A DNA stretch of 64,000 bases from Bog-756 sp963737625 (GCA_963737625.1 CAVTTK010000002.1:1798001-1862000); one strand, 5' to 3'; shown: positions 42,433 through 51,896, numbered from the stretch's first letter. The notes: generated by a model from the sequence alone, not told the origin. Numbers and translations are program-made.

Positions 42433-43589
42433 ATCGTGACCTTGTGGCCGGCGCGGAGCTCGCCCACCACCTGGCGGCCGAGTCGGGCCACCTGGGCGCT
42501 GGGCGGTCCGAGCAGGAGCTCGATCTGCTTGCCCCAGAGGAAGTACCGGTGGATGGGGTACTCGATGTCGGCCCCCATCCCGCCGTGCAGGTGCTGGGTG
42601 GCGTGGACGGCCCGCGACCCGGCGTCCGCCGAGAACCAGGCGGCCACGCTCACGGCCAGGTCGGCGTCGAGCCCGTTGTCCAGCCTCCAGGCGGCCTGAA
42701 GCATCGTCACGCGGATGGACTCGGTATCGATGGCGGCGTCGGCGGCCCGGAGCATGGTGCCTTGGAAGGTGGCGAGGGGTCGGCCGAACTGCTCCCTGGT
42801 GTTGAGGTACTCGGCGGTCTGGGCCACGGCGGCCTCGGTCACACCCACCTGAAGGGCGCAGAGGCCGGTCCAGGCCCGGTTGAGCATCCAGAACAGCACG
42901 TCGAGGCCAGCGGTCGGGTCCGCACCGGCCAGCACTTCGTCGGTGGCCACCGTCACGCCGTCCAGGTGGAGGTGGGGGTGGATCTCCCGGTTGGTGGTAT
43001 CGGCCCACTCGATGATGACCCCGTCGGCCGCCGGGTCCACGACGGCCACCACCACGCCGTCGTCCACGGCAACCGGCACGAGCACCCGGTCGGCCACGTG
43101 CCCGTAGGGGACGGCGAAAGCCGTTCCCGACAGGACCAGCCCGTCGGGTCCGGACTTGCCGGCCACGGCCGGACGGCCCGGGCCGCCGCGGGCGATGTCG
43201 TCGGCCACCGCGGCCAGGGCCGCGGTGAGGATCTGCTCACCGGCCACCACCTTGGGGAGGACGTCCGCCTTGAGGGCCTCGGATCCGAACTCGGCGATGG
43301 GCATGGCCCCGAGGGCCACCGTCGCCCACACCGGTACCGGGGCCACCACCCGGCCCTGGCCCTCCAGCAGGATGGCCAGCTCGACCATCCCGTAGCCACC
43401 GCCCCCGTAGGCCTCGGGCAGGGACAGGCCCACCAGGTCGGCCCGGGCCAGAGCGGCCCACACCTCCCGGTCGACCCGGTCCTCGGAGGCCTCGACGGCC
43501 TTCACCCGGTCGGGGGTGACCAGGCCCGAGAAGATGCCGTCGACGGCCTCGACCACCGCCTTCTGCTCGTCGTTGTAGGTGAAGTCCAT
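42429..43589 (-). CDS. chsE1: Acyl-CoA dehydrogenase subunit, ChsE1/FadE28-like
   Basis: 386 residues, degenerate acyl-CoA dehydrogenase subunit: MDFTYNDEQKAVVEAVDGIF, LPEAYGGGGYGMVELAILLEGQG, QFGRPLATFQGTMLRAADA, and HLHGGMGADIEYPIHRYF. ChsE1 and ChsE2 form an alpha2beta2 dehydrogenase acting on the 3-carbon steroid side-chain CoA in the last beta-oxidation round. The GMG-xx-YP-x-HRY sequence is typical of FadE28. ATG 43589, 66 bp after chsH2. Confidence 0.9.
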   Translation of the reverse strand: MDFTYNDEQKAVVEAVDGIFSGLVTPDRVKAVEASEDRVDREVWAALARADLVGLSLPEAYGGGGYGMVELAILLEGQGRVVAPVPVWATVALGAMPIAEFGSEALKADVLPKVVAGEQILTAALAAVADDIARGGPGRPAVAGKSGPDGLVLSGTAFAVPYGHVADRVLVPVAVDDGVVVAVVDPAADGVIIEWADTTNREIHPHLHLDGVTVATDEVLAGADPTAGLDVLFWMLNRAWTGLCALQVGVTEAAVAQTAEYLNTREQFGRPLATFQGTMLRAADAAIDTESIRVTMLQAAWRLDNGLDADLAVSVAAWFSADAGSRAVHATQHLHGGMGADIEYPIHRYFLWGKQIELLLGPPSAQVARLGRQVVGELRAGHKVTI

Positions 43590-43655
43590 CGGATTCTCCT
43601 CGTCAGGTGGTGGATCGTGCTCGAACGTGTGCCGGCGTGTTCACGGTGGTCGTCG

Positions 43656-44651
43656 CTACGCGGTGGCGCGCCCAGGGTCCGGTCGGAACACCGGCAGGGT
43701 GAGGTCGTCGTCGAAGGCCTCGAAGGTGGCCACCACGGGCAGGCCGATGGCCACGGTCTCGGGCGTGATGTCGGCCACGTTGGCGACGAGTCTCGTGCCT
43801 TCTTCCAGCTCGACCAGCGCCACCACCAGCGGGTAGTCGAACGCCGGCACCTGCGGGTAGTGGTTGACCGTGAAACTGTAGATCGTGCCCCGGCCCGAAG
43901 CCTCAAACGCCTCCCACTCGAAGGAGCGGCAGTTGGCGCACGACGGTCGGGGCGGGTGACGCAGCGTCCCACAGGCCGAGCACTTCTGGATGAGCAGTCT
44001 GTGCTCCTTGGCCCCGTCGAAGAAGAAGCGGTTGTCCTGGGTGAGTGCCGGCCGGGGACGCCTGGGCCGGGGTGCCGGATCAGGCTCCTTCTCCCGGGGG
44101 CGGAATTTGAGGATGCGGAACTTCATGGTGGCGACGGGTTCCCCAGACTGGTCGGTGAACTCGAGCCGGGTGGTCACGAAGTGGCCGATCCCGAGGCCGG
44201 TGGCTTTCTCCCCACTGACCGAGTCGATCACACTGGACACCGCGAGGTGGTCCCCCGGCACCAGCGGTCGCACGTAGTGCTGGTCGCAGTTGGTGGCCAC
44301 CACCGACGTGAAGCCGGCATCGTCCAACATGGCCATCAGGGTGTCACTAGGAGAACGATCGGACGGGTCGCTCGGCTCGGCCCCGGCCCGGGCCTCGTCC
44401 CGGGCCCGCGTGGCCTTGAGTCCGGCCATGATCCAGGCCTGGAGCATGGTGGGAGGGGCGATGATCCCCTCGAAACCGTTGGCTTGGGCCGCCTCGTCGT
44501 CGAGATAGACAGGGTTCTCGTCCCCCATGGCTTCTACCCAGTGGCGGATCATAGGGACGTTCACCGGATCCGGGCCCGGTGTGGGTGGTCCGGTGGACAG
44601 ACCCACGAACTGCTGGATGCGCTCGTCCAGGGAGGTTGCCTCGGTGCTCAC
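43656..44651 (-). CDS. chsH2: Two-domain hydratase/aldolase subunit, ChsH2-like
   Basis: 331 residues. The N-terminal half is a MaoC-type domain (VNVPMIRHWVEAMGDENPVYLD then FEGIIAPPTMLQAW). The C-terminal half is a DUF35 OB-fold with a zinc rubredoxin-like site CSACGTLRHPPRPSCANC. In mycobacteria the N-half pairs with ChsH1 as hydratase and the DUF35 half pairs with Ltp2 as aldolase, exactly the two neighbours here. GTG 44651 overlaps the chsE2 stop. Confidence 0.93.
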   Translation of the reverse strand: MSTEATSLDERIQQFVGLSTGPPTPGPDPVNVPMIRHWVEAMGDENPVYLDDEAAQANGFEGIIAPPTMLQAWIMAGLKATRARDEARAGAEPSDPSDRSPSDTLMAMLDDAGFTSVVATNCDQHYVRPLVPGDHLAVSSVIDSVSGEKATGLGIGHFVTTRLEFTDQSGEPVATMKFRILKFRPREKEPDPAPRPRRPRPALTQDNRFFFDGAKEHRLLIQKCSACGTLRHPPRPSCANCRSFEWEAFEASGRGTIYSFTVNHYPQVPAFDYPLVVALVELEEGTRLVANVADITPETVAIGLPVVATFEAFDDDLTLPVFRPDPGRATA

Positions 44652-45808
44652 CGAGACGACCGCTTCATCCCCAACCCGGCCATGGCCAGGATCTCACGCT
44701 GCACCTCGTTGACCCCGCCTCCGAACGTGTTGATCTGGGACTGCCGGCCGGCCCGCTCGAGATCACCGCGAAGCGCGGCGCCCGGGGTGTAGGGGTGGAG
44801 GTAACCGGCCGCGCCCACGATCCCCTGGAGCCGGCGGAAGATGTCGAGGGTCGTCTCGGTCCCGAACACCTTCACGGCCGACGAGTCGGCCGGGCCGAGC
44901 GTGTCGTCGGCCACCGCGGCCACCATGCGCCAGTTGAGGAGTTTCTGGGCCTCCAGCAGGGCGTAGGTACGTCCCAGGTCGGCCTGGACCCAGTCCACGT
45001 CGGCGACACCCTCGTCGATGGCCCACTGGGCCGTCTCAGCCCACAGCCGCGTGGGCAGGGCGGTCATGGCGCCGAGGCCGACCCGTTCGTGGTTGAGTTG
45101 GCCCGTGATCAGGCGCCACCCCTCGTTGAGTCCGCCGACCATCGCCGACTGCGGGACCCGGACGTTGTCGTAGTAGGAGGCGGTGGTGACGACGCTGCCC
45201 ACCGTGACGATCGGCGTGCAGGAGAAGCCGGGGTCGCTGGTCGGCACCAGGAAGATCGAGATTCCCTTGTGCTTGGGGGCATCAGGGTCCGTGCGGGCGG
45301 CCAGCCAGATGAAGTCGGCCTGGTCGGCGCCACTGGTGAAGACCTTGTTGCCGTTGATGGTCCACTCGTCGCCGTCGAGGACGGCCCGGGTACGCAGCGA
45401 AGCCAGGTCGGTCCCCGCCCCAGGCTCGGTATAGCCGATGGCGCAGCTGATCTCACCGGCCAGGATTCCCGAGAGGAAGAAACTCTTCTGCTCCTCGGTC
45501 CCGTAACGCATGAGCATGGGTCCGACGGTGTTGAGCGTGACGAAGGGAAAGGGCGCCCGGGCCCGCTGTACCTCGTTGAAGAAGATGAACTGGTCGGAGA
45601 CCGGGCGGCCCTGGCCGCCGAACTCGGTGGGCCAGCCGATGCCCAGCCAACCGTCTTTGCCCATCTGGCGGACCAACGTCCGGTGCATGGCCCCGCCCTC
45701 GGTCTCGCTGTCCAGGGCCTTACGGGCCTCGTCGGTCAGGAGATCGGCGAAGTAGGCCCGTAGTTCTGCCCGCAGGGCCAGCTGCTCGGGAGTCTCTTCG
45801 AGGTACAT
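44648..45808 (-). CDS. chsE2: Acyl-CoA dehydrogenase subunit, ChsE2/FadE29-like
   Basis: 386 residues. MYLEETPEQLALRAELRAYF opening, IGWPTEFGGQG, AIGYTEPGAGTDLASLRT FAD/substrate loop, KHKGISIFLV, YDNVRVP, GWRLITGQLNHERV, and the end INTFGGGVNEVQREILA, all as in FadE29, the FAD-binding partner of FadE28. I use ATG 45808, where homology starts, with GGAGGG 11 nt upstream. This is the first gene of the minus-strand steroid operon. Confidence 0.92.
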   Translation of the reverse strand: MYLEETPEQLALRAELRAYFADLLTDEARKALDSETEGGAMHRTLVRQMGKDGWLGIGWPTEFGGQGRPVSDQFIFFNEVQRARAPFPFVTLNTVGPMLMRYGTEEQKSFFLSGILAGEISCAIGYTEPGAGTDLASLRTRAVLDGDEWTINGNKVFTSGADQADFIWLAARTDPDAPKHKGISIFLVPTSDPGFSCTPIVTVGSVVTTASYYDNVRVPQSAMVGGLNEGWRLITGQLNHERVGLGAMTALPTRLWAETAQWAIDEGVADVDWVQADLGRTYALLEAQKLLNWRMVAAVADDTLGPADSSAVKVFGTETTLDIFRRLQGIVGAAGYLHPYTPGAALRGDLERAGRQSQINTFGGGVNEVQREILAMAGLGMKRSSR

Positions 45809-45975
45809 GTCGGGTGATCCCTCCACTCGTTTGACGCTGATGTCCGGGAACCGGTGCCGACTCTCGAACTTACCCATATCCCACGGCGGACCCGGCGGAG
45901 AACGACGAGTCCGTCGGGGCGCCCATCGTCCCCTGCGCACGTCGGTCCCCGGCCATCCCCCGGTACTGCACCGTC

Positions 45976-46008
45976 TTCTGACCATTCTTCTGACCATTTT
46001 CTGACCAT
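45976..46008. repeat. Three direct repeats TTCTGACCAT at helical spacing
   Basis: Copies at 45976-45985, 45988-45997 and 45999-46008, start-to-start 12 and 11 bp. The spacing of about one helical turn puts each on the same face of DNA, as for an activator or repressor binding cooperatively. Confidence 0.7.
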
Positions 46009-46069
46009 CTCTCGTGCCGAGTGCCCCCCTGGGGAGGTGGAGCCTCGGGCACGACTCGCCTATGATAAC

Positions 46070-46083
46070 TGATACACGTTCTA
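46070..46083. promoter_or_regulatory. KstR-like operator upstream of the P450
   Basis: On the minus strand TAGAACGTGTATCA matches TNNAACNNGTTNNA with one mismatch (A for the last T of GTT). It is 102 bp before the P450 ATG, and overlaps the imperfect palindrome ACGTTCTAGAAACGT. Confidence 0.6.
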
Positions 46084-46185
46084 GAAACGTCATCGACCGA
46101 GCAGGTCGATGCCAGTGAACCACCGGACCGCCACGACACCGTCACGGGGGCCGTCTCTGGGTTCGGATCGATCAGGGGGAACATC

Positions 46186-47415
46186 ATGGAAGTCACCGAC
46201 ATCGACCTGGCCGACCCGGGGAATTTCGTCGAGGCCGTACCCCACGAGTGGTTCGCCTACCTCCGCCGGCACGCCCCGGTCCAGTGGCACCCCGATCCTG
46301 CCGGGTTCGCCGAGGGCTTCTGGTCGATCACCCGATTTGACGACTGCGTCGGAGTCAACCGGGACTACGAGCATTTCTCCTCCTACCGGGCGGCCAGTCT
46401 GTTCCACGACTTCGACGAGGAGATCCTCGGCCAGCAGCGCATGATGATGCTGAACATGGACCCGCCCATGCACACCCGCTACCGGCGCCTGGTCAACAAG
46501 GGGTTCACCCCCCGGATGATCCGGGACCTCGAGGTCAAAGTGGTGACGGCCACCGATGCCATTTTGGACGGGGTCTGCGAGCAGGGATCGGCCGACTTCG
46601 TGGAGCAGGTCTCGGCCGAGCTGCCGCTCCAGGTCATCGCCGACCTGATGGGAGTGCCCCAGGACGACCGGCACCTGGTCTTCGACTGGTCCAACCGCAT
46701 GGTGGGCTCTGACGATCCCGAGTACCAGCTCGACGCCGATGCCGGGGCCCAGGCCTCGATGGAGCTCTTCGCCTACGCCGACGAACTGTGCGAGAAGAAG
46801 CGCCTCGACCCCCATGAGGACCTGTTCAGCGTTCTGACCCAGGCCGAGGTGGAGGGCGACCAGCTGTCCCAGATGGAGCTGGACCTGTTCTTCATGCTGC
46901 TGGCCGTGGCCGGCAACGAGACCACCCGCAACCTCATCTCGGGGGCCCTGGTGGCCTTCTTCGACCATCCCGACCAGTGGGAGAGGCTCCGGGCCGACCG
47001 GTCCCTCCTCCCGTCGGCCATCGAGGAGATGCTGCGCTTCGTCTCACCGGTCATGCACTTCCGGCGCCAGGCCACCGCCGAGGTGGTCATCGGCGACCAG
47101 AAGATCGCCGAGGGCGACAAGGTGGTGTTCTGGCACATCTCGGCCAACCGGGACGAGGCGGCCTTCGCCGACCCCAACACCTTCGACATCGGCCGCACCC
47201 CCAACAACCACATGGCCTTCGGCGGAGGCGGCCCCCACTTCTGCCTGGGCGCCAACCTGGCCCGGATGGAGATCAAGGTCATGTTCGACCGCCTCCTCGA
47301 CCGAATGCCCGACATCCACCTCGACGGCAACGTCCAGCGGCTCCGATCCAACTTCATCAACGGCGTGAAACACATCCCGGTGGCCTTCGCCCCGTCGGCG
47401 CCGGTCAGCCGCTGA
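46186..47415 (+). CDS. CYP125/CYP142-type cytochrome P450
   Basis: 409 residues. I-helix AGNETT (about 242), ExxR as EEMLRF (about 285), PERF-type region, and the heme-binding loop FGGGGPHFCLGANLAR with Cys353. In mycobacteria CYP125/142 hydroxylate the C26/27 end of cholesterol, starting side-chain degradation; the KstR-like site and divergent chs/ltp2 operon fit that role. ATG 46186, with RBS AGGGGG. Subfamily assignment is by sequence resemblance. Confidence 0.9.
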   Translation: MEVTDIDLADPGNFVEAVPHEWFAYLRRHAPVQWHPDPAGFAEGFWSITRFDDCVGVNRDYEHFSSYRAASLFHDFDEEILGQQRMMMLNMDPPMHTRYRRLVNKGFTPRMIRDLEVKVVTATDAILDGVCEQGSADFVEQVSAELPLQVIADLMGVPQDDRHLVFDWSNRMVGSDDPEYQLDADAGAQASMELFAYADELCEKKRLDPHEDLFSVLTQAEVEGDQLSQMELDLFFMLLAVAGNETTRNLISGALVAFFDHPDQWERLRADRSLLPSAIEEMLRFVSPVMHFRRQATAEVVIGDQKIAEGDKVVFWHISANRDEAAFADPNTFDIGRTPNNHMAFGGGGPHFCLGANLARMEIKVMFDRLLDRMPDIHLDGNVQRLRSNFINGVKHIPVAFAPSAPVSR

Positions 47416-47518
47416 CTGGTCGTCCACCCCTCACGCGGGCCGACCCGACCCCTTCCGACCGACCTGACCCCGGAACCATCCGACACCGGACCGAACAAGA
47501 AAGCGGGCGCTCCCCCGT

Positions 47519-48412
47519 ATGCGCTTCCACCAAGCAGTCACCTTCCTTCCCCTCGACGAGGTGCTCAGTCTGTCCACGGCCGCCGACACCCTCGGGTACT
47601 CGGGCATCTACCTCTCCGACCACCTGTTCAACCCACGGGAGCTGAAGTCCAAGTACACCTACTCGAAGGCGCCGGACGGGTCACCGTTCTGGGAGAAGGA
47701 GACGGCGTGGCCCGATCCCATGTGCCTCATCTCGGCGCTGTCGGGAGTGACCACCACGCTCACCTTCACCACCGGGATCTACATCGCTCCGGTACGCGAT
47801 CTCATCACCGTGGCCAAGACGGTGGGCACGGCGGCCGTGCTGTCGGGCAACCGGGTGCGACTCGGAGTCGGCGTGGGTTGGTGCGAGGAGGAGTACGTCC
47901 AGACGGGTCAGGACTTCCGCACCCGGGGGAAGCGGCTCAACGAGATGATCCCGGCGCTGAAGGCCCTGTGGCAGGGAGGATGGGTGGAGTACCACGGCGA
48001 GTACTACGACGTCCCCGCCTGTCAGATGAACCCCTCGCCCACCGAGCCCGTCCCCTTCATCGGTGGAGGCAACTCCGAGGCCGCCCTGCTCCGCGCCTCC
48101 ACCTTGTGTGACGGATGGGTCAACACCGGGGCTGCCACCCCCGAGCAGGCCTTCGCCGAGGTGGCCGCCATCAAGGACGCGGTCAAGCGGGCCGGCCGGG
48201 AGCATGAGCCGTTCTCCATCTACGTGGCGGTGAAGGCCTTCCCCGACCTCGACCTCTACCGCCGCTTGGAGGATGCCGGGGTCACCGACCTGCTGTGTGC
48301 CCCGTGGATGGCCGTCGAGGCCCAGGAGGGCGACACGCCGGAGTCCATCCACGCCGCCCGACTGGCGGTGTGCGAGCAGTTCGCCGAGCACTACATCGGG
48401 CCCATGGGCTGA
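47519..48412 (+). CDS. LLM-class F420-dependent oxidoreductase
   Basis: 297 residues. Motifs: GYSGIYLSDHLFN, LTFTTGIYIAPVRDLITVAK, RVRLGVGVGWCEEEY, and PFIGGGNSEAALLRA. It follows the P450 by 103 bp on the same strand and is probably the second gene of that transcript. The substrate is unknown. Confidence 0.88.
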   Translation: MRFHQAVTFLPLDEVLSLSTAADTLGYSGIYLSDHLFNPRELKSKYTYSKAPDGSPFWEKETAWPDPMCLISALSGVTTTLTFTTGIYIAPVRDLITVAKTVGTAAVLSGNRVRLGVGVGWCEEEYVQTGQDFRTRGKRLNEMIPALKALWQGGWVEYHGEYYDVPACQMNPSPTEPVPFIGGGNSEAALLRASTLCDGWVNTGAATPEQAFAEVAAIKDAVKRAGREHEPFSIYVAVKAFPDLDLYRRLEDAGVTDLLCAPWMAVEAQEGDTPESIHAARLAVCEQFAEHYIGPMG

Positions 48413-48431
48413 GTCGGGCCCGGTGCCCACC

Positions 48432-48455
48432 GGGGCCGGGCGGGAGTCCGGCCCC
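48432..48455. terminator. Bidirectional hairpin terminator
   Basis: GGGGCCGG and CCGGCCCC, 8-bp perfect arms with an 8-nt loop, 20 bp after the LLM stop and before the end of the convergent ligase gene. Confidence 0.55.
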
Positions 48456-48527
48456 GAGGATCTGCGGTCGCCGGCCCGGAGAAGGCGGTCCGCGCCGGAG
48501 GCGACGAGACCCACAGGCCTCCACCCC

Positions 48528-50351
48528 TCATATCCCGGCGTACATCTCGTCCACCAGGGCGCGGTACTTCTCGATCACCACGTTCCTCTTGACCTTGAGC
48601 GTCTGGGTCATCTCGCCGGAAGCGATGCCGAATCCGTGGTCCAGTACCCGGAAGACCTTGACCCGCTCGACCCGGGACCGGGTGGCGTTGACCTCGTCCA
48701 CGATCCCGGCGATGGCCTCGCGGAGCTCCGGGTCGGCGTGCACCGTCGCCGTCCCAGGCTCCCTGCCCCGTCTTCCGGCCCAGGCCAGGACGGCCTCAGC
48801 GTCCAGGGTGAGCAGTGCCGTGAGATAGCGCCGGCCGTCACCGATCACCACGGCCTCGGACAGCAGCTCGTGGTTGCGCAGATCGGACTCGATGCCCTGG
48901 GGCGCGATGTTCTGACCGGCCGCGGTGATGATCAGGTCCTTCTTCCGGCCGGTGATGCGCAGGTACCCGTCCCCGTCGAGGACCCCCATGTCTCCCGAAT
49001 GCAACCACCCGTCAGCGTCGATCAGTTCGGCCGTGCTCCGGGCATCGTGCAGATACCCCTGGCACACGTTGCCCCCGTGCACCAACACCTCGCCGTCCTC
49101 GGCGATCCGCACGGTGACCCCGGGAATCGCCCTCCCGACCGTGCCCACCCGGTTGTCGCCGGGCGGATTCACCGTGGTGGGGCCACACGTCTCGGTCTGA
49201 CCGTAGATCTCGACCACGGACAGGCCGACCGCCCCCAGCCAGCCGAGGAGGTCGGGGTGGATGGGGGCGGCCGACGAGACCAGGATGTGGGCTTCATCCA
49301 GACCCAGGCCCTGGCGGATGGCCAGGCTCATGCCGGCATCGACCACCCCTCCCGGATGGGTGGCGGTGAGGATCGGGTCGCCACCGTGGCTCGATGGCCC
49401 GGCAGCCGGTTCGGGCCGGTCCAGGGGCTCAGTCGGTCCGTCCACCGCGGGCCCGAGGGAGGAGTGCATCCCGGCCGCCGCGTCGAGGACCGCGTCACGC
49501 AGCTTCTCCCAGATCCGGGGCACGGCGAAGAACACCGTCGGGCGACAGGCGCGCAGATCGGCTCCCACCGTGCCCAGGTTCCGGGCGAACCACGTCTCAC
49601 CCCCGGTGGCCGCCGAGGCGAAATCACTGATCATGCGCTCGGCGATGTGGCTGAGGGGCAGGAACGAGAGGAACCGCTCGCCCTCCCGGAGCTCGAACAC
49701 CGAGGCCGAGCTGCGCAGGGTCCACATGATCGTGCCGTGGCTGATCATCGTCCCCTTGGGCGGGCCGGTGGTGCCGCTGGTGTACACCAGCGTGGCCAGT
49801 TGACCGGGCACTACGGCGTCGGCCCGGGTGTCCACCAGGTCCGGCTCCCGGCCGAGCCGGTCGGCTCCGGCGGCCCGCAACTCGCCGACGCTCATCAAGA
49901 ACGGATCACGGTAGGGCCCGCTCCCCTCGAACACCACCACCCGATTGAGCTTGGGCAGCTGGTCGCGCACCTCGAGTACCTTCGCCAGCTGGTCGTCGTC
50001 CTCGACGAAGCAGACGGTCACCTCGGCGTGCCCGAGAACATAGGCCACCTGTTCGGGAGAGCTCGTCTGATAGACGGGCACAGTGACCGCCCCGTTGCCG
50101 AGCGTCCCGAGGTCGGCCAGGTGCCACTCCGGACGATTGCCGGAAAGGATGGCCACGGTGTCTCCCGCCGACACTCCGGACTCGGCCAGCCCGGCCGTCC
50201 ACACCCCCACCGCTCGGCCGTACTGGGACCACGTGAGGCCGACCCAGTGGCCGTCACGGTTCCACCGCAGGGCCGGCCGCTCCGGCATCTTCGACACATT
50301 CCGGCGGAAGGCATCGACGATCGTGTCACCTTCGATGGACAGTGCGGACAT
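48528..50351 (-). CDS. Long-chain acyl-CoA synthetase, FadD15-like
   Basis: 607 residues. AMP-binding motif TLVYTSGTTGPPKGTMISHG (about 197), A5 IYGQTETCG, A8 SGDMGVLDGDGYLRITGRKKDLI and the AAGQNIAPQ motif, matching the bubblegum/FadD15 type with long-chain substrates. I start at ATG 50351 with an AAGGAG RBS; upstream codons extend non-homologous sequence. It precedes two acyltransferases of storage-lipid synthesis, supplying acyl-CoA. Confidence 0.93.
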   Translation of the reverse strand: MSALSIEGDTIVDAFRRNVSKMPERPALRWNRDGHWVGLTWSQYGRAVGVWTAGLAESGVSAGDTVAILSGNRPEWHLADLGTLGNGAVTVPVYQTSSPEQVAYVLGHAEVTVCFVEDDDQLAKVLEVRDQLPKLNRVVVFEGSGPYRDPFLMSVGELRAAGADRLGREPDLVDTRADAVVPGQLATLVYTSGTTGPPKGTMISHGTIMWTLRSSASVFELREGERFLSFLPLSHIAERMISDFASAATGGETWFARNLGTVGADLRACRPTVFFAVPRIWEKLRDAVLDAAAGMHSSLGPAVDGPTEPLDRPEPAAGPSSHGGDPILTATHPGGVVDAGMSLAIRQGLGLDEAHILVSSAAPIHPDLLGWLGAVGLSVVEIYGQTETCGPTTVNPPGDNRVGTVGRAIPGVTVRIAEDGEVLVHGGNVCQGYLHDARSTAELIDADGWLHSGDMGVLDGDGYLRITGRKKDLIITAAGQNIAPQGIESDLRNHELLSEAVVIGDGRRYLTALLTLDAEAVLAWAGRRGREPGTATVHADPELREAIAGIVDEVNATRSRVERVKVFRVLDHGFGIASGEMTQTLKVKRNVVIEKYRALVDEMYAGI

Positions 50352-50459
50352 GGGTGCACTCCTTCTCTTCGTGGCCCCGTCGTTCTGGCCCGGTCGAGGG
50401 GGTGATGACGCCGTCGCCGATCCCCCGACACCGCGGTCCGGTCCACCCGGCACCGACCC

Positions 50460-51896
50460 TCACCGGACGCATTCCTGGAGGGGCAGCTCCGCCCGACGGT
50501 GGTCACCGGCGAGCTCGAGCACCTCCTCGAACCCCTGTCGCACGCACTCCATGAGGACGTCACCGTCGGGTACCGCGGCGGAGTCCATGGTGAGACCGAT
50601 ACAGCAGGTTCCGTTGTAGGAGAGCAGCGTGGCGTTCAGGGCCGAACCGGTGGTCGGTCCGAAGACGTAGTACCCCGAGACCGGTGCTCCGGCCAAGTAC
50701 AGCGGTACGCCGATGCCCGGCACATCGCTGGCCACGAAGTCGATGTGTCTGAGCATGCCGGCCACCGCTCCCGACGGCAGGAGGTTGAGGGTGCCGGCGA
50801 CGGCGTTGCTGAACGGCACGGCGCGGTCGTCCTGTGCCGCCTGGCAGCGCCGGCCGATCAGCTGGATCCGCCGCCCCGGGTCGGCCAGGGCCACCGGCAC
50901 GGCGAACCGCTGGAGGGTGATCCGATTCCCCCCTGGGGGGTCGCCCTCCCGACGGATCGAGATCGGCAGGGTGACGCGGAGCTCGTCCACGCCATGGCCG
51001 TGCCGCTCGTGGTAGCGACGGAGACCACCGGTGAGGGCGGCCAGGAAGGCGTCGTTGAGGGTTCCTCCGGCCGAGGCCGCCGCCCGCTTGAGGTCGGCGA
51101 GCTCGACGGCGGCCATGCCCAGGTGCCGATCGAGGCTCCGGGCGGTCATCACCGGCGAGCGGGTGTCGTAGAAGGGCTGCACGAACCGGGCGACCGACCC
51201 CACGGTGTTGAGGGCGGCGCCGGCCGACCGGAGGGGATGGCGGGCCCAGCGCACGGTGCCGGGCCCGGCACGGGACAGCCCCCGGAACCCGGACTCCAGC
51301 GCTCGGCACCCGTTGTGGGCCAGACCGTCCCGGACCTGCTCGAGGGCGTTCGGTACGCGGTGGGCGGTGGCCGCGGTCCCGGTGCCGGGCCGGTCCACAA
51401 GGTCTCCGGGGTCGGCCAGCCGGGTCAGGTCGAAGAGCAGGAAGGCCAGTTGCATGCCCCCGATACCGTCGGTGAGGGAGTGGTGGACCTTCATCACCAG
51501 GGCTGCCTTCCCACCGTCCACCTTCTCCACGAGTGTGAAGGTCCACAGGGGTCGAGCCCGGTCGAAGCCGGTCATGGCCTCGACTCGGACGAATTCGATC
51601 ACCGTGGCCCTCGTGCCGGGAGCCGGTGCCGAGATCACTCGCAGGTGCAGCGAGAGGTCGAAGTCCACGTCGACCCATCGTGGGTTGGCCAGCCGGCCCG
51701 GCACCTCCACCGGCCGTTGCCGGAAGCGGGGGGCCAGCCGGGTCGCCCGTTCCAGCCGGGCCGACAGGGCGGCGACATCGGGCTGCCCGTCGAGCCAGGC
51801 CACGGCCACGATGGTGGCACGGAGGCCCGGGTCCTTCTCGAGGTACCACGAGAAGGCGTCGGTGTGGCGCATGAACTCCTTACGGCCTGGGTTCAT
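50460..51896 (-). CDS. Wax ester synthase/diacylglycerol acyltransferase (WS/DGAT)
   Basis: 478 residues. The catalytic motif HHSLTDG (about 138-144) in MKVHHSLTDGIGGMQL, and the C-terminal FSNVPG-type region seen as VASDVPGIGVPLYLAG. The enzyme acylates diacylglycerol or fatty alcohols with acyl-CoA. ATG 51896. Lies between the FadD15-like ligase and a second WS/DGAT transcribed divergently. Confidence 0.93.
   Translation of the reverse strand: MNPGRKEFMRHTDAFSWYLEKDPGLRATIVAVAWLDGQPDVAALSARLERATRLAPRFRQRPVEVPGRLANPRWVDVDFDLSLHLRVISAPAPGTRATVIEFVRVEAMTGFDRARPLWTFTLVEKVDGGKAALVMKVHHSLTDGIGGMQLAFLLFDLTRLADPGDLVDRPGTGTAATAHRVPNALEQVRDGLAHNGCRALESGFRGLSRAGPGTVRWARHPLRSAGAALNTVGSVARFVQPFYDTRSPVMTARSLDRHLGMAAVELADLKRAAASAGGTLNDAFLAALTGGLRRYHERHGHGVDELRVTLPISIRREGDPPGGNRITLQRFAVPVALADPGRRIQLIGRRCQAAQDDRAVPFSNAVAGTLNLLPSGAVAGMLRHIDFVASDVPGIGVPLYLAGAPVSGYYVFGPTTGSALNATLLSYNGTCCIGLTMDSAAVPDGDVLMECVRQGFEEVLELAGDHRRAELPLQECVR

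Larger units (their letters stand above)
45809..46185. promoter_or_regulatory. Divergent promoter of the steroid operon and P450
   Basis: 377 bp between chsE2 and the CYP125-like gene. No convincing gene. It holds the three TTCTGACCAT repeats (45976-46008) and a KstR-like site (46070-46083) and must contain promoters in both directions. Confidence 0.6.

Noticed and set aside
43610..43625. A possible KstR site upstream of chsE1 (TCGAACGTGTGCCG)
   Set aside because: Two of the eight fixed positions mismatch, and chsE1 is internal to the operon.
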